Assembly: GCA_036389375.1 (NCBI GenBank)
Contig: DASVQA010000095.1
Span: 1 to 58,510 of the forward strand
Length of the DNA: 58,510 bases
Direction: 5' to 3'
Origin: QHXQ01 sp036389375
GTDB lineage: Bacteria; Acidobacteriota; Blastocatellia; Pyrinomonadales; Pyrinomonadaceae
The translations under genes were made by a program, and so were the position numbers. This document shows positions 17,268 through 26,351 of the stretch, in pieces. The notes beneath the pieces were generated by a model. The model was not told where the DNA came from. It saw only the letters and a list, made by a program, of their open reading frames with translations, and ran no database searches. The first letter of the stretch is position 1. Each line of letters opens with the position of its first letter.

Positions 17268-20200
17268 ATGCGGCGCATAGTTGCACTGAGCCTTTACGCC
17301 CTATTCTGCTTTGGCCTCTCGGCGCAGGCCTCGGCGCAACCCACGCGCACTGTACCGGTCGATGTGCTCCGGCAATTGCTATCCCTGAGTGCAGCCGCAC
17401 CGCATACGGCTGACGCCGCCCCGGACAAAGAGCAGGGGCAACATCCATCCAAGTTTTATGACGGCGATAATCCGCCGCCTGACGACGCTCCGGCCGAGGA
17501 CTTGCTTGATTACTGGAAGGCTCACAGCCACACCGTCGAAGACGTCCCCAAACTGTCCGATGCAGTCAGACAGCGACTGGTCGGAATGTGTGAGGAGCAG
17601 CCAGAGATATTGCCAGACCTGTTGGCGCTGTTCGCCAACAACGCGCAGGCTATCGCGCGCGTTAAGAAAATCTACGACGGGGCATCGCAGCGCGACATAG
17701 GTATCTGGAGTATGAGCCTGACGGACGTGCGTGCATGGTTGCGGCTCAACAGCAGCTACTTCCTCGACGAACTGCTGGTGCGGGCGCGCGCGGCTCAAGA
17801 TAGAGAAGGCTACGTTGAGAATGAAGAGGCCTTCAGGGCGCTCGCAAAAATTGACTGGCCGACTGCGGAGATATTGCTGCGCGAGCGGGCGAATGGCGAC
17901 CAACCGCGTCTTGCCGCCTTGGCCCTCGCCCTCCTCTACCAGCACGCGCGCGAAGTAAAAGCAGCGGATGACGAAGAACAATATCGCACGCGCCTGCAAA
18001 CGGTCGTCGCTGAGCACGATAGTCCGGCGCGCGCGCGCGCGACGGCTATTGACGTGTTATCGCTCACTGACTGGTCGGGGCGCGATGAATGGTATCTGTC
18101 CTTGTTTGCCGACGAGACTTTGCTGAAACCCACCGACGGAGACCGTAACTTTTATCCGCTCACCACTCTCTTCAAAGAAGACCCGGACAAATGGATTCCG
18201 GTGATGGCTAACTTGGTCGAGAGCAAGAACACCGTGGTGCAACAGACAGCGGCGAGTTGCTTAGCTCAATATGCCGGCGAGCACCCACGCAGGGATGCCA
18301 TCTTACCCGTGCTGCGCTGGCTATCGGAACCTGATTGGTTTGATATAGGCAAGCATAATCGTGACTGCTTCGTAATGAGTGTGGAGAAAGTAGAGGTTCC
18401 GGAAAGCGTGCCGGGGCTGATCTGGATCATCGAACATGAGGAAGACAATCGTGGGGCGGCGGCATCGGTGGTGGCGCATTACAAAGACCCGCGCGCCATC
18501 CCCGTCTTGAAGAAAGTCTTGGCGGAGGAAACTGACGAAGACAGGCGAAGTGATCTCATCGGCAGTCTGCTGGCCTGCGGCGGTCTGTCTGAGGCGGAAC
18601 AACTCGCCGCGCTGGAAGCTTACGCCGGGAAACTTGCCACGAACGACGGTCGCACAGAGATCGAACATTATCGCGATGCGAGCGACAGCCCGTTATCCGT
18701 ACTCGTTAGCATCGGCCTATATCTGGCCGAGGATGAGCGCCCGCCCGACACGCTGGTCACGGCGGTGCTGGCGCGCGCGCAAAGTTTACAGCGCACAAAT
18801 CCGGCGCAGGCGGGTATCTGGCTGGAGATTGCCCACGGCTGGGAGACGCGGCTGATTGATCTGGACATGTTGCGCCGCATCGGCGCAGGCACGGCCGATG
18901 CAGCCTCCATTGTGCGGGCGCTGGCGCGTCGGGTCGAGTTGCGGAAGCGGGCCGGCCCCGAACTGCAAGCACTGGCAACTGCGGGCGGCACGACGCGGAG
19001 CATCGCCGCCGTCTTGCTCGGCGACAAGGTGCTGGCGCAGCATATTCTTGCGACCGGCAACCAACTCGCGCAAATAGCCCTGCTCGCCAGCGCGCGGTTG
19101 ACCCAACTGCCATTGCCCGTCGCGCAGGTCGGCACGCTGCTCGGCAGCAAGAATCCGACGCTCGCGCTGGCCGCCGAGAGTTATCTTTTGGCCGAGGACA
19201 GCGAAGATGCGGGCCGGCTGGTCTTGGCGCGCCATCCACATGAGGGCTTCATCACTGGCTGGCGCGAGAGTGTCTCGCTCACGGGCGGCACAAACTGCGA
19301 AGCTCTGGGCAAAGCTGAAGCGAGTCTCCGCGCTGAACTATTCAAGCAGTCAGCACCGCTAGAAACCATCGCCCTGTTATTGAATGACGAACGACCCCGC
19401 TACGTCGTGCGCATCTACGCAGACAAGGTTGTCTATACCGACTACGAGAACGCGGCGCGTTACCGTGAGCGCACCATCACGAACAAAGAACTCGCCCGGT
19501 TCAAAAGCGCTCTGACGGATAGCGAGATTATGGAGCCTAACCCGCAGTTCGGCTCGTGCAATTATCGTTGCACGCCTGTGGAATTACTATCGCTGACGCC
19601 GCAGAGCGGGCGGCGCGTGTTCAGCCTGGAGATATTGTACGGGTGGAGCGAGATACTGGATATCTTTGCGCGGCTGAGCAAAGGCGACGGCGTTAAGACT
19701 CATTATTGGCTGGCGGACGAAATCAAGGGACTGGAAGTCTTGCACGCCGACAACAAACTCCTGGTCAGAGACGTGTGGCAGCAGGGCGCGGACATACGCG
19801 TGTACGTTGAGCGGGTGGCGACACCTACAGATGCAGAGCAGCAAGAGCAACCCGACAGCGACACCAACGCACCTGATGACCAGACCGCGCCTGCCAACCA
19901 GTCTCAGCCAGAGCCAGCGCGCGCAGAGGCGCGTTTCACTTGGCGTAGCTTCGCCGCCGGCCGCTTAGACGCTGAGGCGCAGCCGCCCGCCGGCCATGCT
20001 ACCTTCTACGAGCGCACGTTCCAGATCGACACGAGTGTTTTTCCGGTGTGGTGCAACAGGAATCTAGTGCAGGCTATTGCCGGCGACTCGGTTGTGCTTG
20101 CGGGCCGCAATCAGGAGGACGGCTTGTGGAAAAAAGCCAGAGGGCAAGAGCGCGTCCGCATCGGCGATGAAGGCGAGTACGAGGCTCCGCTGGTGACGCC

Positions 20201-20735
20201 GGACGGCAAATGGGTTGTCGTGAGCCAGACTGATGTGGAATCGTCGCAGCCCGCATCTATTGTGCGGCTCAATCTGCAAACAGGGCGCGTGTATCGCGTG
20301 GACTTGCCTCCGGCCGATCGGTTCATGCCGCTGGCTTACGTCGCCGCGCATGGTCAAGTGCTGCTGCGACGGGCTAAAAATGTGGTTGGTCGAGGTAGTA
20401 AAACCATCGGCCCTAACAAGCCTGAGTTTTACCTGCTCGACGCCGCAACCGGGCGAACGCAACTGGTCACAGGCGACTTTACGCCTTTTCGTCTGGGCAG
20501 CAATCGCGCCTTGCAGCCGACGAACAAGCCGGCTGAATTTTGGGTCGCCATACCCGACCGTACAAACAATCAAACGCGTGTCGGACGTTACAGCGTCAGG
20601 GATTTTTCTTTCCAGCCATTGCTCGTTGTGCCGCACATTGCTTTCGACGATATGTGGGTTGACGAAAGCACGGCGCAGCTTTACGTGGTTTACGAAGGAC
20701 AACTGCTGCGCCTGCCTTTGCGCAGCGCACCGTAA
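17268..20735 (+). CDS. Large exported protein with HEAT-like repeats and beta-propeller-like C-terminus
   Basis: Function unknown. The start at 17268 gives a signal peptide (MRRIVALSLYALFCFGLSAQ, cleavage near ASA-QP); the frame is open further upstream, but that runs through the SDR gene. About 1,155 residues. The region around 270-560 is alpha-helical with HEAT/armadillo-like repeats (ASCLAQYAGEHPRRDAILP, AAASVVAHYKDPRAIPVLKK). A central domain near 690-840 has strand-rich segments and paired cysteines (FGSCNYRCTP). An acidic, Gln-rich linker follows, and the C-terminus from about 900 has propeller-like blades (EAPLVTPDGKWVVVSQTD, RIVRL-like SIVRLNLQTGRVYRVDLP). Its GC is lower than its neighbours'. 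A single-gene unit. Confidence 0.7.
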   Translation: MRRIVALSLYALFCFGLSAQASAQPTRTVPVDVLRQLLSLSAAAPHTADAAPDKEQGQHPSKFYDGDNPPPDDAPAEDLLDYWKAHSHTVEDVPKLSDAVRQRLVGMCEEQPEILPDLLALFANNAQAIARVKKIYDGASQRDIGIWSMSLTDVRAWLRLNSSYFLDELLVRARAAQDREGYVENEEAFRALAKIDWPTAEILLRERANGDQPRLAALALALLYQHAREVKAADDEEQYRTRLQTVVAEHDSPARARATAIDVLSLTDWSGRDEWYLSLFADETLLKPTDGDRNFYPLTTLFKEDPDKWIPVMANLVESKNTVVQQTAASCLAQYAGEHPRRDAILPVLRWLSEPDWFDIGKHNRDCFVMSVEKVEVPESVPGLIWIIEHEEDNRGAAASVVAHYKDPRAIPVLKKVLAEETDEDRRSDLIGSLLACGGLSEAEQLAALEAYAGKLATNDGRTEIEHYRDASDSPLSVLVSIGLYLAEDERPPDTLVTAVLARAQSLQRTNPAQAGIWLEIAHGWETRLIDLDMLRRIGAGTADAASIVRALARRVELRKRAGPELQALATAGGTTRSIAAVLLGDKVLAQHILATGNQLAQIALLASARLTQLPLPVAQVGTLLGSKNPTLALAAESYLLAEDSEDAGRLVLARHPHEGFITGWRESVSLTGGTNCEALGKAEASLRAELFKQSAPLETIALLLNDERPRYVVRIYADKVVYTDYENAARYRERTITNKELARFKSALTDSEIMEPNPQFGSCNYRCTPVELLSLTPQSGRRVFSLEILYGWSEILDIFARLSKGDGVKTHYWLADEIKGLEVLHADNKLLVRDVWQQGADIRVYVERVATPTDAEQQEQPDSDTNAPDDQTAPANQSQPEPARAEARFTWRSFAAGRLDAEAQPPAGHATFYERTFQIDTSVFPVWCNRNLVQAIAGDSVVLAGRNQEDGLWKKARGQERVRIGDEGEYEAPLVTPDGKWVVVSQTDVESSQPASIVRLNLQTGRVYRVDLPPADRFMPLAYVAAHGQVLLRRAKNVVGRGSKTIGPNKPEFYLLDAATGRTQLVTGDFTPFRLGSNRALQPTNKPAEFWVAIPDRTNNQTRVGRYSVRDFSFQPLLVVPHIAFDDMWVDESTAQLYVVYEGQLLRLPLRSAP

Positions 20736-20795
20736 CGAAGATCGGTCAGAGCTAGTCTGACCGAGCGCAAGCAATCAGGGCCGGCCGCTTACATT

Positions 20796-21707
20796 ATGAC
20801 CATCTTCCAAGCCATCATCTTCGGACTCGTGCAAGGCTTAACCGAGTTCATCCCCATTAGCTCGACCGCGCACCTGATCTTCGCCAGCCGCGCGCTCGAC
20901 CTGTTTGCCGGCGAACCCCTGCGCGCCGAACAGACGACCGCCTCAATCGCCATCGTCCAACTCGGCACGCTCGTCGCCGTCATCATCTATTTTGCCGCCG
21001 ACATTCTCACGATCCTCGTCGCCTTCGTCCGCGACCACCTCGCGCTCCTGCGTGGGCGCAGGGCCGCCAGCATGCGCGCCACGGACGGCTCAATCGTGCA
21101 GCGCCGGTTGGGGCTGTCGGACGAAGCGTGGCTGGGCTGGCTCGTCATCATCGGATCGCTGCCGGTCGGCATCGTGGGGCTGCTGTTCAAACACCAGATC
21201 GAGGGTGCGTTCACGAAGAACCTGTGGGTGATCGCCACGATGATGATCGTGATCGCGCTCATGCTCGCGCTGGCTGAGCGGGTCGGCGCGCGGCGGCGCG
21301 ACATGTCTGAACTCGGTCTCAAGGATGCGCTCGCGGTCGGCGGCGCGCAGGTGCTCGCGCTGATTCCGGGCGCGAGTCGTTCCGGTTCGACCATCATGGG
21401 CGGCCTCTTCGCGGGCGAAAAACGCGAGACGGCGGCGCGTTTTTCGTTCCTGCTCTCGATGCCCGCCATCGCCGCGAGCGGTCTGCTCGAACTCAAAGAG
21501 GCGCTGCACAAACTGCCGCCGCACAGCGGCGTGCCCTTAGCCATCGCCACCATCGTCGCCGGTCTGGTCGGCTACGCTTCGATCTGGTTCATGCTCCGCT
21601 TCCTGCGCACGCATTCGACGGCCGTCTTTATCGTCTATCGGCTGATCCTCGGCGTCGTGCTGCTCATCCTGCTCTGGCGCGGCGTGCTTCAGGCGACCGG
21701 GTTTTGA
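20796..21707 (+). CDS. uppP: Undecaprenyl-diphosphatase UppP (BacA)
   Basis: Integral membrane phosphatase that recycles undecaprenyl pyrophosphate, the lipid carrier of peptidoglycan and O-antigen synthesis; extra copies give bacitracin resistance. 303 residues, slightly longer than usual. Both signatures are intact: GLTEFIPISSTAHL near the start and PGASRSGSTIMGG in the second half, plus about eight hydrophobic segments. A basic insertion between the early helices (LLRGRRAASMRATDGS) adds length. It follows the large repeat protein by 60 bases on the same strand. Confidence 0.95.
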   Translation: MTIFQAIIFGLVQGLTEFIPISSTAHLIFASRALDLFAGEPLRAEQTTASIAIVQLGTLVAVIIYFAADILTILVAFVRDHLALLRGRRAASMRATDGSIVQRRLGLSDEAWLGWLVIIGSLPVGIVGLLFKHQIEGAFTKNLWVIATMMIVIALMLALAERVGARRRDMSELGLKDALAVGGAQVLALIPGASRSGSTIMGGLFAGEKRETAARFSFLLSMPAIAASGLLELKEALHKLPPHSGVPLAIATIVAGLVGYASIWFMLRFLRTHSTAVFIVYRLILGVVLLILLWRGVLQATGF

Positions 21708-21884
21708 AGTGCGTGCGCCGGCCCCCGCGCAGGCTTGCAACGCGAAACGGCGCGCTCTGCCGCGTCTGCTTTCGTCGTTAATCTGTACGTCCACGTTCTG
21801 CAATCCTCGCCAATTCGGTTACACTCTTAGCCGCCCCTCCTTGCCGTAAAAGAGTCTCGCAAAAAGAGAGGGCCAGACGCTGGT

Positions 21885-22214
21885 ATGAACGACGACACCA
21901 ACCGTGAACTGACGCCGCGCGCCACGCAACGCCCGCGCAGCCCGCGCGTCCCCGTCAACTTTTCCGTCGAACTGCGCGGCCAGACGAGCGGCGGCGAGCC
22001 GTTCAGCGTGCAGGCCGAGGCCGTGCGCGTCAGTCGCGGCGGCGCAACGCTCATTTCGGACGCAGTCGTAGACGTCGGCGAGGTCATCCACCTCACCGCG
22101 CCGTTCGGGCGCACGCTCGCCGCCGAGGTCAACGGCATCTGGACGGACGCCGACGACGGCCGCCAGCGCATCGGCGTCAAACTGCTCGACCCGCACGGGT
22201 GGTTTGCTGAATAA
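21885..22214 (+). CDS. PilZ-domain protein
   Basis: Single-domain candidate cyclic-di-GMP receptor, 109 residues. It has an Arg-rich N-terminus (RPRSPRVPV) in the position of the RxxxR switch, then VRVSRGGATLISD in place of the canonical (D/N)xSxxG loop; the Asp/Asn position is Arg here, so affinity may be altered. Beta-barrel strands follow (VIHLTAPFGRTLAAEVNGIW, QRIGVKLLDP). It ends three bases before recJ and is presumably co-transcribed. An HD-GYP phosphodiesterase elsewhere in the window fits use of the same messenger. Confidence 0.75.
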   Translation: MNDDTNRELTPRATQRPRSPRVPVNFSVELRGQTSGGEPFSVQAEAVRVSRGGATLISDAVVDVGEVIHLTAPFGRTLAAEVNGIWTDADDGRQRIGVKLLDPHGWFAE

Positions 22215-22217
22215 AGC

Positions 22218-23936
22218 ATGAACACGGCCAGCCCCAAGCATTGGGCCGTGCGCGGCTACGACGAAGCGCAGGCGCGCACGCTCGCCGCCGCGTCTGGCCT
22301 CTCGCCGGTCGTCGCCGGGCTGCTCGCGGCGCGCGGCGTCGAGACGAAGTCGGACGTTGAGCGTCTCCTTCATCCCGCGCTCGCGCAACTGCACGACCCC
22401 GCGCTCATGCTCGGCATGGACGACGCCGTGGCGCGCGTCCTGCGCGCCATCGATCATGGCGAACCGATCCTCGTCTACGGCGATTACGACGTGGACGGCA
22501 CGACGGGCACGGTTGTTCTGCGGCGCGCTCTCTCGCTGCTCGGCGCGCGCACGGGCTTTCACGTCCCGCACCGTTTCACCGAAGGCTACGGCATCCGGCA
22601 GGACGTGTTGGAGCGCGCGCAGTTGGACGGCTACAAACTCATCATCAGCGTGGACTGCGGCATACGCGCGCACGAGCCGCTCGTGTGGGCGCAAGCTAAC
22701 GGCCTCGACGTGATCGTGACGGATCATCACTTGCCCGACGAGGGCGAAGGCGCGCCGCCCGCGTTCGCCGTCCTGAACGCGAACCAGCGCGGTTGCAACT
22801 ACCCCGATAAACATCTCGCGGGCGTCGGCGTCGCCTTCAAACTCGCGCATGCGCTCCTGCGCGCGCGCGGGCGTGAACACTTGATCAAAGGCTTCCTGAA
22901 GGTCGTCGCCATCGGCACGGTCGCGGACGTTGCGCCGCTCGTCGGCGAGAATCGCGCCATCGTCTCGCTCGGTCTGGCCGACCTGCCGAACGCGACCAAT
23001 CCGGGCTTGCGCGCCTTGATGGAGGTGGCCGGTTGTGGCGACGGGCACAGCATGCGTTGCAGCGATCTCGGCTTCCGGCTGGGGCCGCGCATCAACGCGG
23101 CGGGGCGCATGGACGCCGCCCGCGCCGTCGTCGAACTCTTCGAGACGAACGATCCGGCGGAAGCGCGCCGCCTCGCGCAGCACCTCGACGCGCGCAACCG
23201 CGAGCGACAGGTCGTGCAGCAACAACTGACCGAGCGCGCGCTCGCAGACTACGCGGCGAGCGGCGATTGCAGCGCGGTCGCGGTGGTCGCAGGGCAGGGC
23301 TGGCACAGGGGCGTCGTCGGGCTGGTCGCGTCTAAGCTGGCCGAAAAACTTGGGCGGCCCGCCGTCGTCATCTCGCTTGACGAAGACGGCACGGGGCACG
23401 GCTCGGCGCGCAGCTTCGCCAACTACCACCTGCTCGACGGGCTGACCGCCTGCGCGCACCTCTTCGACAGCTTCGGCGGGCACGCGCAGGCGGCGGGCTT
23501 GCGCATCCGCCGCGAGCGCTTAGACGAACTGCGCCGCTGCCTGCACGAGCATGCGAGCCAGCGCCTGACCGAAGCGGACTGTCGCCCCACGCTCTACGTT
23601 GATGCGGAACTGCCCGCCTCGGCGCTCACGCTTGAGTTGGCCGCAGAACTGCAACGGCTCGAACCGTTCGGCGCACAGTGGCCCTCGCCCGTCTTTTACA
23701 CGCGCAACTTCCGCGTCGTGCAGGAGCCGCGCGTCCTAAAGGAGCGCCATCTGAAAATCCACGTACAAGGCGACGACGGGCGCGCACACGAAGCCCTCTG
23801 GTGGGGCGGCGCAGAAAGCGCGCCTGCAACGCCGCGCGCAGGCGAACGCATCGAACTGGCCTACGAGCTTGAGACAAACACGTGGCGCGACGAGACACGC
23901 GTACAGTTGAATGTCAAAGACATGAGAAAGCAGTGA
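22218..23936 (+). CDS. recJ: Single-stranded-DNA-specific exonuclease RecJ
   Basis: 5'-3' ssDNA exonuclease of the DHH family, acting in recombinational repair and mismatch repair. 572 residues, family-typical. Motif I is VYGDYDVDGTTGT, motif II ISVDCGI, motif III VTDHHLP, with GTVADVAPLVGENR following, then RINAAGR-like PRINAAGRMDAAR. The DHHA1 signature is FGGHAQAAGLRI. The C-terminal OB-like domain ends with VQLNVKDMRKQ. It overlaps nothing and begins three bases after the PilZ gene. Confidence 0.96.
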   Translation: MNTASPKHWAVRGYDEAQARTLAAASGLSPVVAGLLAARGVETKSDVERLLHPALAQLHDPALMLGMDDAVARVLRAIDHGEPILVYGDYDVDGTTGTVVLRRALSLLGARTGFHVPHRFTEGYGIRQDVLERAQLDGYKLIISVDCGIRAHEPLVWAQANGLDVIVTDHHLPDEGEGAPPAFAVLNANQRGCNYPDKHLAGVGVAFKLAHALLRARGREHLIKGFLKVVAIGTVADVAPLVGENRAIVSLGLADLPNATNPGLRALMEVAGCGDGHSMRCSDLGFRLGPRINAAGRMDAARAVVELFETNDPAEARRLAQHLDARNRERQVVQQQLTERALADYAASGDCSAVAVVAGQGWHRGVVGLVASKLAEKLGRPAVVISLDEDGTGHGSARSFANYHLLDGLTACAHLFDSFGGHAQAAGLRIRRERLDELRRCLHEHASQRLTEADCRPTLYVDAELPASALTLELAAELQRLEPFGAQWPSPVFYTRNFRVVQEPRVLKERHLKIHVQGDDGRAHEALWWGGAESAPATPRAGERIELAYELETNTWRDETRVQLNVKDMRKQ

Positions 23937-23938
23937 CG

Positions 23939-24001
23939 AGTGACAAGCGCCGAGTGCCGAGCAAGAAGAAATTCTTATCTCGGCACTCGGCACTTGTCAC
24001 T
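23939..24001. repeat. Long near-perfect inverted repeat after recJ
   Basis: Arms 23939-23961 and 23979-24001 are 23 bases long with a single mismatch, around a 17-base A/T-rich loop. Each arm is itself built from a repeated GAGTGCC/GAGTGAC unit. It starts two bases after the recJ stop. There is no T-tract, so it is not a simple terminator; it resembles a REP/MITE-like intergenic hairpin and could stabilise or process the transcript. Confidence 0.75.
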
Positions 24002-24017
24002 CGGCACTGTAGTTAAG

Positions 24018-26330
24018 ATGCAGGAGATAAGACGCAGACGAGATGTGGTGCTGATCGGCGTGCGGGCGCGTGCGCCGTTGGTGGCGCGTGTGTTGGCGCT
24101 CATGGTGCTGGCGGCCGGGCTGATCTACGTGGGCGTCACGTATAACAAGGCGCGGAAGGTGAAGCAGTTTGTGATGCACGGCGGGCCGGCGGAACTGTCC
24201 ACGCGGGTCGTGAGTCGTGTGGATCATTTCGAGCGGCGCGTGACCGAAGGAGACCGGCAGACGATGCTGCTGCGCGCGGCGCTCTATCTCTCTTACGACG
24301 ACGGTCATCACGAGCTACAGGACGTGCATCTGGAATTTTATCCGCAGACGGGCGGCACGGATCAGGTCAACGCGCGGCAGGCGCTCTACTATTCCGAGAA
24401 CGAGACCGTGCAGTTTCACGGCAGCGTGCAGATCGAGACGCGCGACCGCCTGAAGGTGCAGACCGAGCAGATGGCCTACAACGTGCAGGCCGAGACGGCG
24501 AACGTAGACGTGCCCCTGACGTTTACGCGCGACAATATCGAGGGGCGCGCAGACGGCGCACGCGTCTTGGCGAAGGAGAAGAAGTTCGAACTGCACGGCA
24601 ATGTAGCGATCACCGTGCAGCCCGGCGCAAAGGACGCGCAGACGCCCGCCAGCCCGCGCAGTCGCCCCGTGACCGTTCATTCGTCGGGCGCGAGTTTCGA
24701 TCAGGCGCAGGGCTTACTGCTGTTCTACGGCGGCGCGACCGCCGAGCAGGAGCGCGACATCATGAGCGGCGAGACGATGACCGGCTGGCTCACGCCGCAG
24801 CGCAAGCTGACGCGTCTGGAGACGAAGGGCAACGCTTACCTGCGCACGATGGACGAAGGGCGCGCCGCCGAAGTCCGCTCCGCCGACATGAACTTCTACT
24901 TCGACGCGGATCAGCGTTTGGAGCATGCGACCGCCAGCACGAACGTGCAGGCGCGCTCGCTCGACGCCGATGCCGAAGTGCAGTTGAACGCGCCGACCGA
25001 TGCGCAGCTAACGTTTGTCCCGCAGGGCGACCGCAGTCTGTTGAAAGAGATGCGCGCCGGGGGGCGACCGGTCGTCACGCTGGCCGCGCCGAAGTCGAAG
25101 GCGAACGACCCGCGCGCCGCGAACAAGCGGCTGACGGCCGACAACGTGCGTCTGTTCTGGCGCACGTCGGGGCGCGATCTGGAACGCGCCGAAGCGGTCG
25201 GCAATGCCGAGTTGATCGTCGAGCCGTTGCAGGCGTCCGCGAAAGCGGATCGCAAGACGCTCAACGCGCCCCGCTTCGACTGCGACTTCTACGAGACGGA
25301 CAATCTGGCCAAGACCTTCACCGCGACGGGCGGCGCGAAAGCCGTCTTCGTGCCCACGCAGCCGAGCGCGCAGCGCGGCACGCGCACGCTCACCGCGCCC
25401 AAGATCATCGCCGCCTTCGTGCGCGAGACGCAGGACGCCGAGCGCGTGGATGCACAGGGCGGCGCGCAGTTCAACGACGGCGACCGCAACGGTCAGGCGG
25501 AGAACGCGACCTACACGGCCGCCGATGCGATGGTGCGTCTGCGCGGCGGCGAACCCGTCGCATGGGATTCGCGCGCGCGCATCAAGGCGACCGAGATCGA
25601 TTCGGACACAAACGCGCACGTCTCATACGCGCGCGGCAAGACACAGACGACCTATTACAGTCAGGAGCAGACGGGCGGCGCAACGCCGTTCAGAAACGTC
25701 AAAAGCCCGGTCTTCATCGTCGCCGCGAGCGCCGAGTTTCAGCACGACACGGGGGTCGGCATCTACACGGGCGACGCGCGCACGTGGCAGGACGACAATT
25801 TCGTGCGCGCCGATAAGATCACGCTGCGACGCGAACAGAAGCGCATGGAGGCGGACAACAACGTGCAGAGCGCCATCTATCAGGCGCGCCGCAAGGATGC
25901 ATCGGGCAACCGCGTAGTCGTGCCCGTCTTCGCCACCGCGCAACGCATGTTCTACTCGGACGCGGATCGCATCGTCCACTACGAGACGAACGTGGACATC
26001 AAACAGGGCACGGAGCGGATCACCTGTGACGTGGCGGACGTGTACCTGACGAAAGAGGCGAACGAGGTGGAACGCACCATCGCGCAGCGCAACGTCGTGC
26101 TCACGCAGCCCGGCAAACGCGGCACGGGCGACCGGGGCGAATACGTGGCGGCCGATGAGACGGTCGTGCTCACCGGCAACCCGGCGCGCGTCGAAGACCC
26201 GGCGCAAGGCAACTCCGAAGGCCGGCGCATGACCGTCTACCTGCGCGAGAACCGCGTCGTCTCGGACAACCCCGGCGGGGCGCAAGCTACGGGGCGCGTC
26301 CACTCGTCGCACAAGATCAAGAAGCAGTAG
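24018..26330 (+). CDS. Fused LptC/LptA-type lipopolysaccharide transport protein
   Basis: Probably the periplasmic bridge of the Lpt machine that carries LPS to the outer membrane. The ATG at 24018 gives a basic N-terminus (MQEIRRRRD), one membrane anchor (VARVLALMVLAAGLIYVGV), an LptC-like segment (AALYLSYDDGHHELQDVHLE), then a series of OstA/LptA-type jelly-roll stretches: ARQALYYSENETVQFHGSV, EQMAYNVQAETANVD, ADNVRLFWRTSGRDLERAEA, RMFYSDADRIVHYE, GEYVAADETVVLTGNPARVE. 770 residues, against about 190 for LptC and 180 for LptA, so it seems to combine both and more repeats. lptB starts 21 bases downstream. The assignment to Lpt rests on this fold pattern plus lptB. Confidence 0.8.
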   Translation: MQEIRRRRDVVLIGVRARAPLVARVLALMVLAAGLIYVGVTYNKARKVKQFVMHGGPAELSTRVVSRVDHFERRVTEGDRQTMLLRAALYLSYDDGHHELQDVHLEFYPQTGGTDQVNARQALYYSENETVQFHGSVQIETRDRLKVQTEQMAYNVQAETANVDVPLTFTRDNIEGRADGARVLAKEKKFELHGNVAITVQPGAKDAQTPASPRSRPVTVHSSGASFDQAQGLLLFYGGATAEQERDIMSGETMTGWLTPQRKLTRLETKGNAYLRTMDEGRAAEVRSADMNFYFDADQRLEHATASTNVQARSLDADAEVQLNAPTDAQLTFVPQGDRSLLKEMRAGGRPVVTLAAPKSKANDPRAANKRLTADNVRLFWRTSGRDLERAEAVGNAELIVEPLQASAKADRKTLNAPRFDCDFYETDNLAKTFTATGGAKAVFVPTQPSAQRGTRTLTAPKIIAAFVRETQDAERVDAQGGAQFNDGDRNGQAENATYTAADAMVRLRGGEPVAWDSRARIKATEIDSDTNAHVSYARGKTQTTYYSQEQTGGATPFRNVKSPVFIVAASAEFQHDTGVGIYTGDARTWQDDNFVRADKITLRREQKRMEADNNVQSAIYQARRKDASGNRVVVPVFATAQRMFYSDADRIVHYETNVDIKQGTERITCDVADVYLTKEANEVERTIAQRNVVLTQPGKRGTGDRGEYVAADETVVLTGNPARVEDPAQGNSEGRRMTVYLRENRVVSDNPGGAQATGRVHSSHKIKKQ

Positions 26331-26351
26331 CCGGTTGAAAAATCGCGCGCT

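Noticed and set aside
21819..23483. Long minus-strand frame opposite PilZ and recJ
   Set aside because: Shadow of recJ; no domain, and the plus-strand RecJ motifs are complete.
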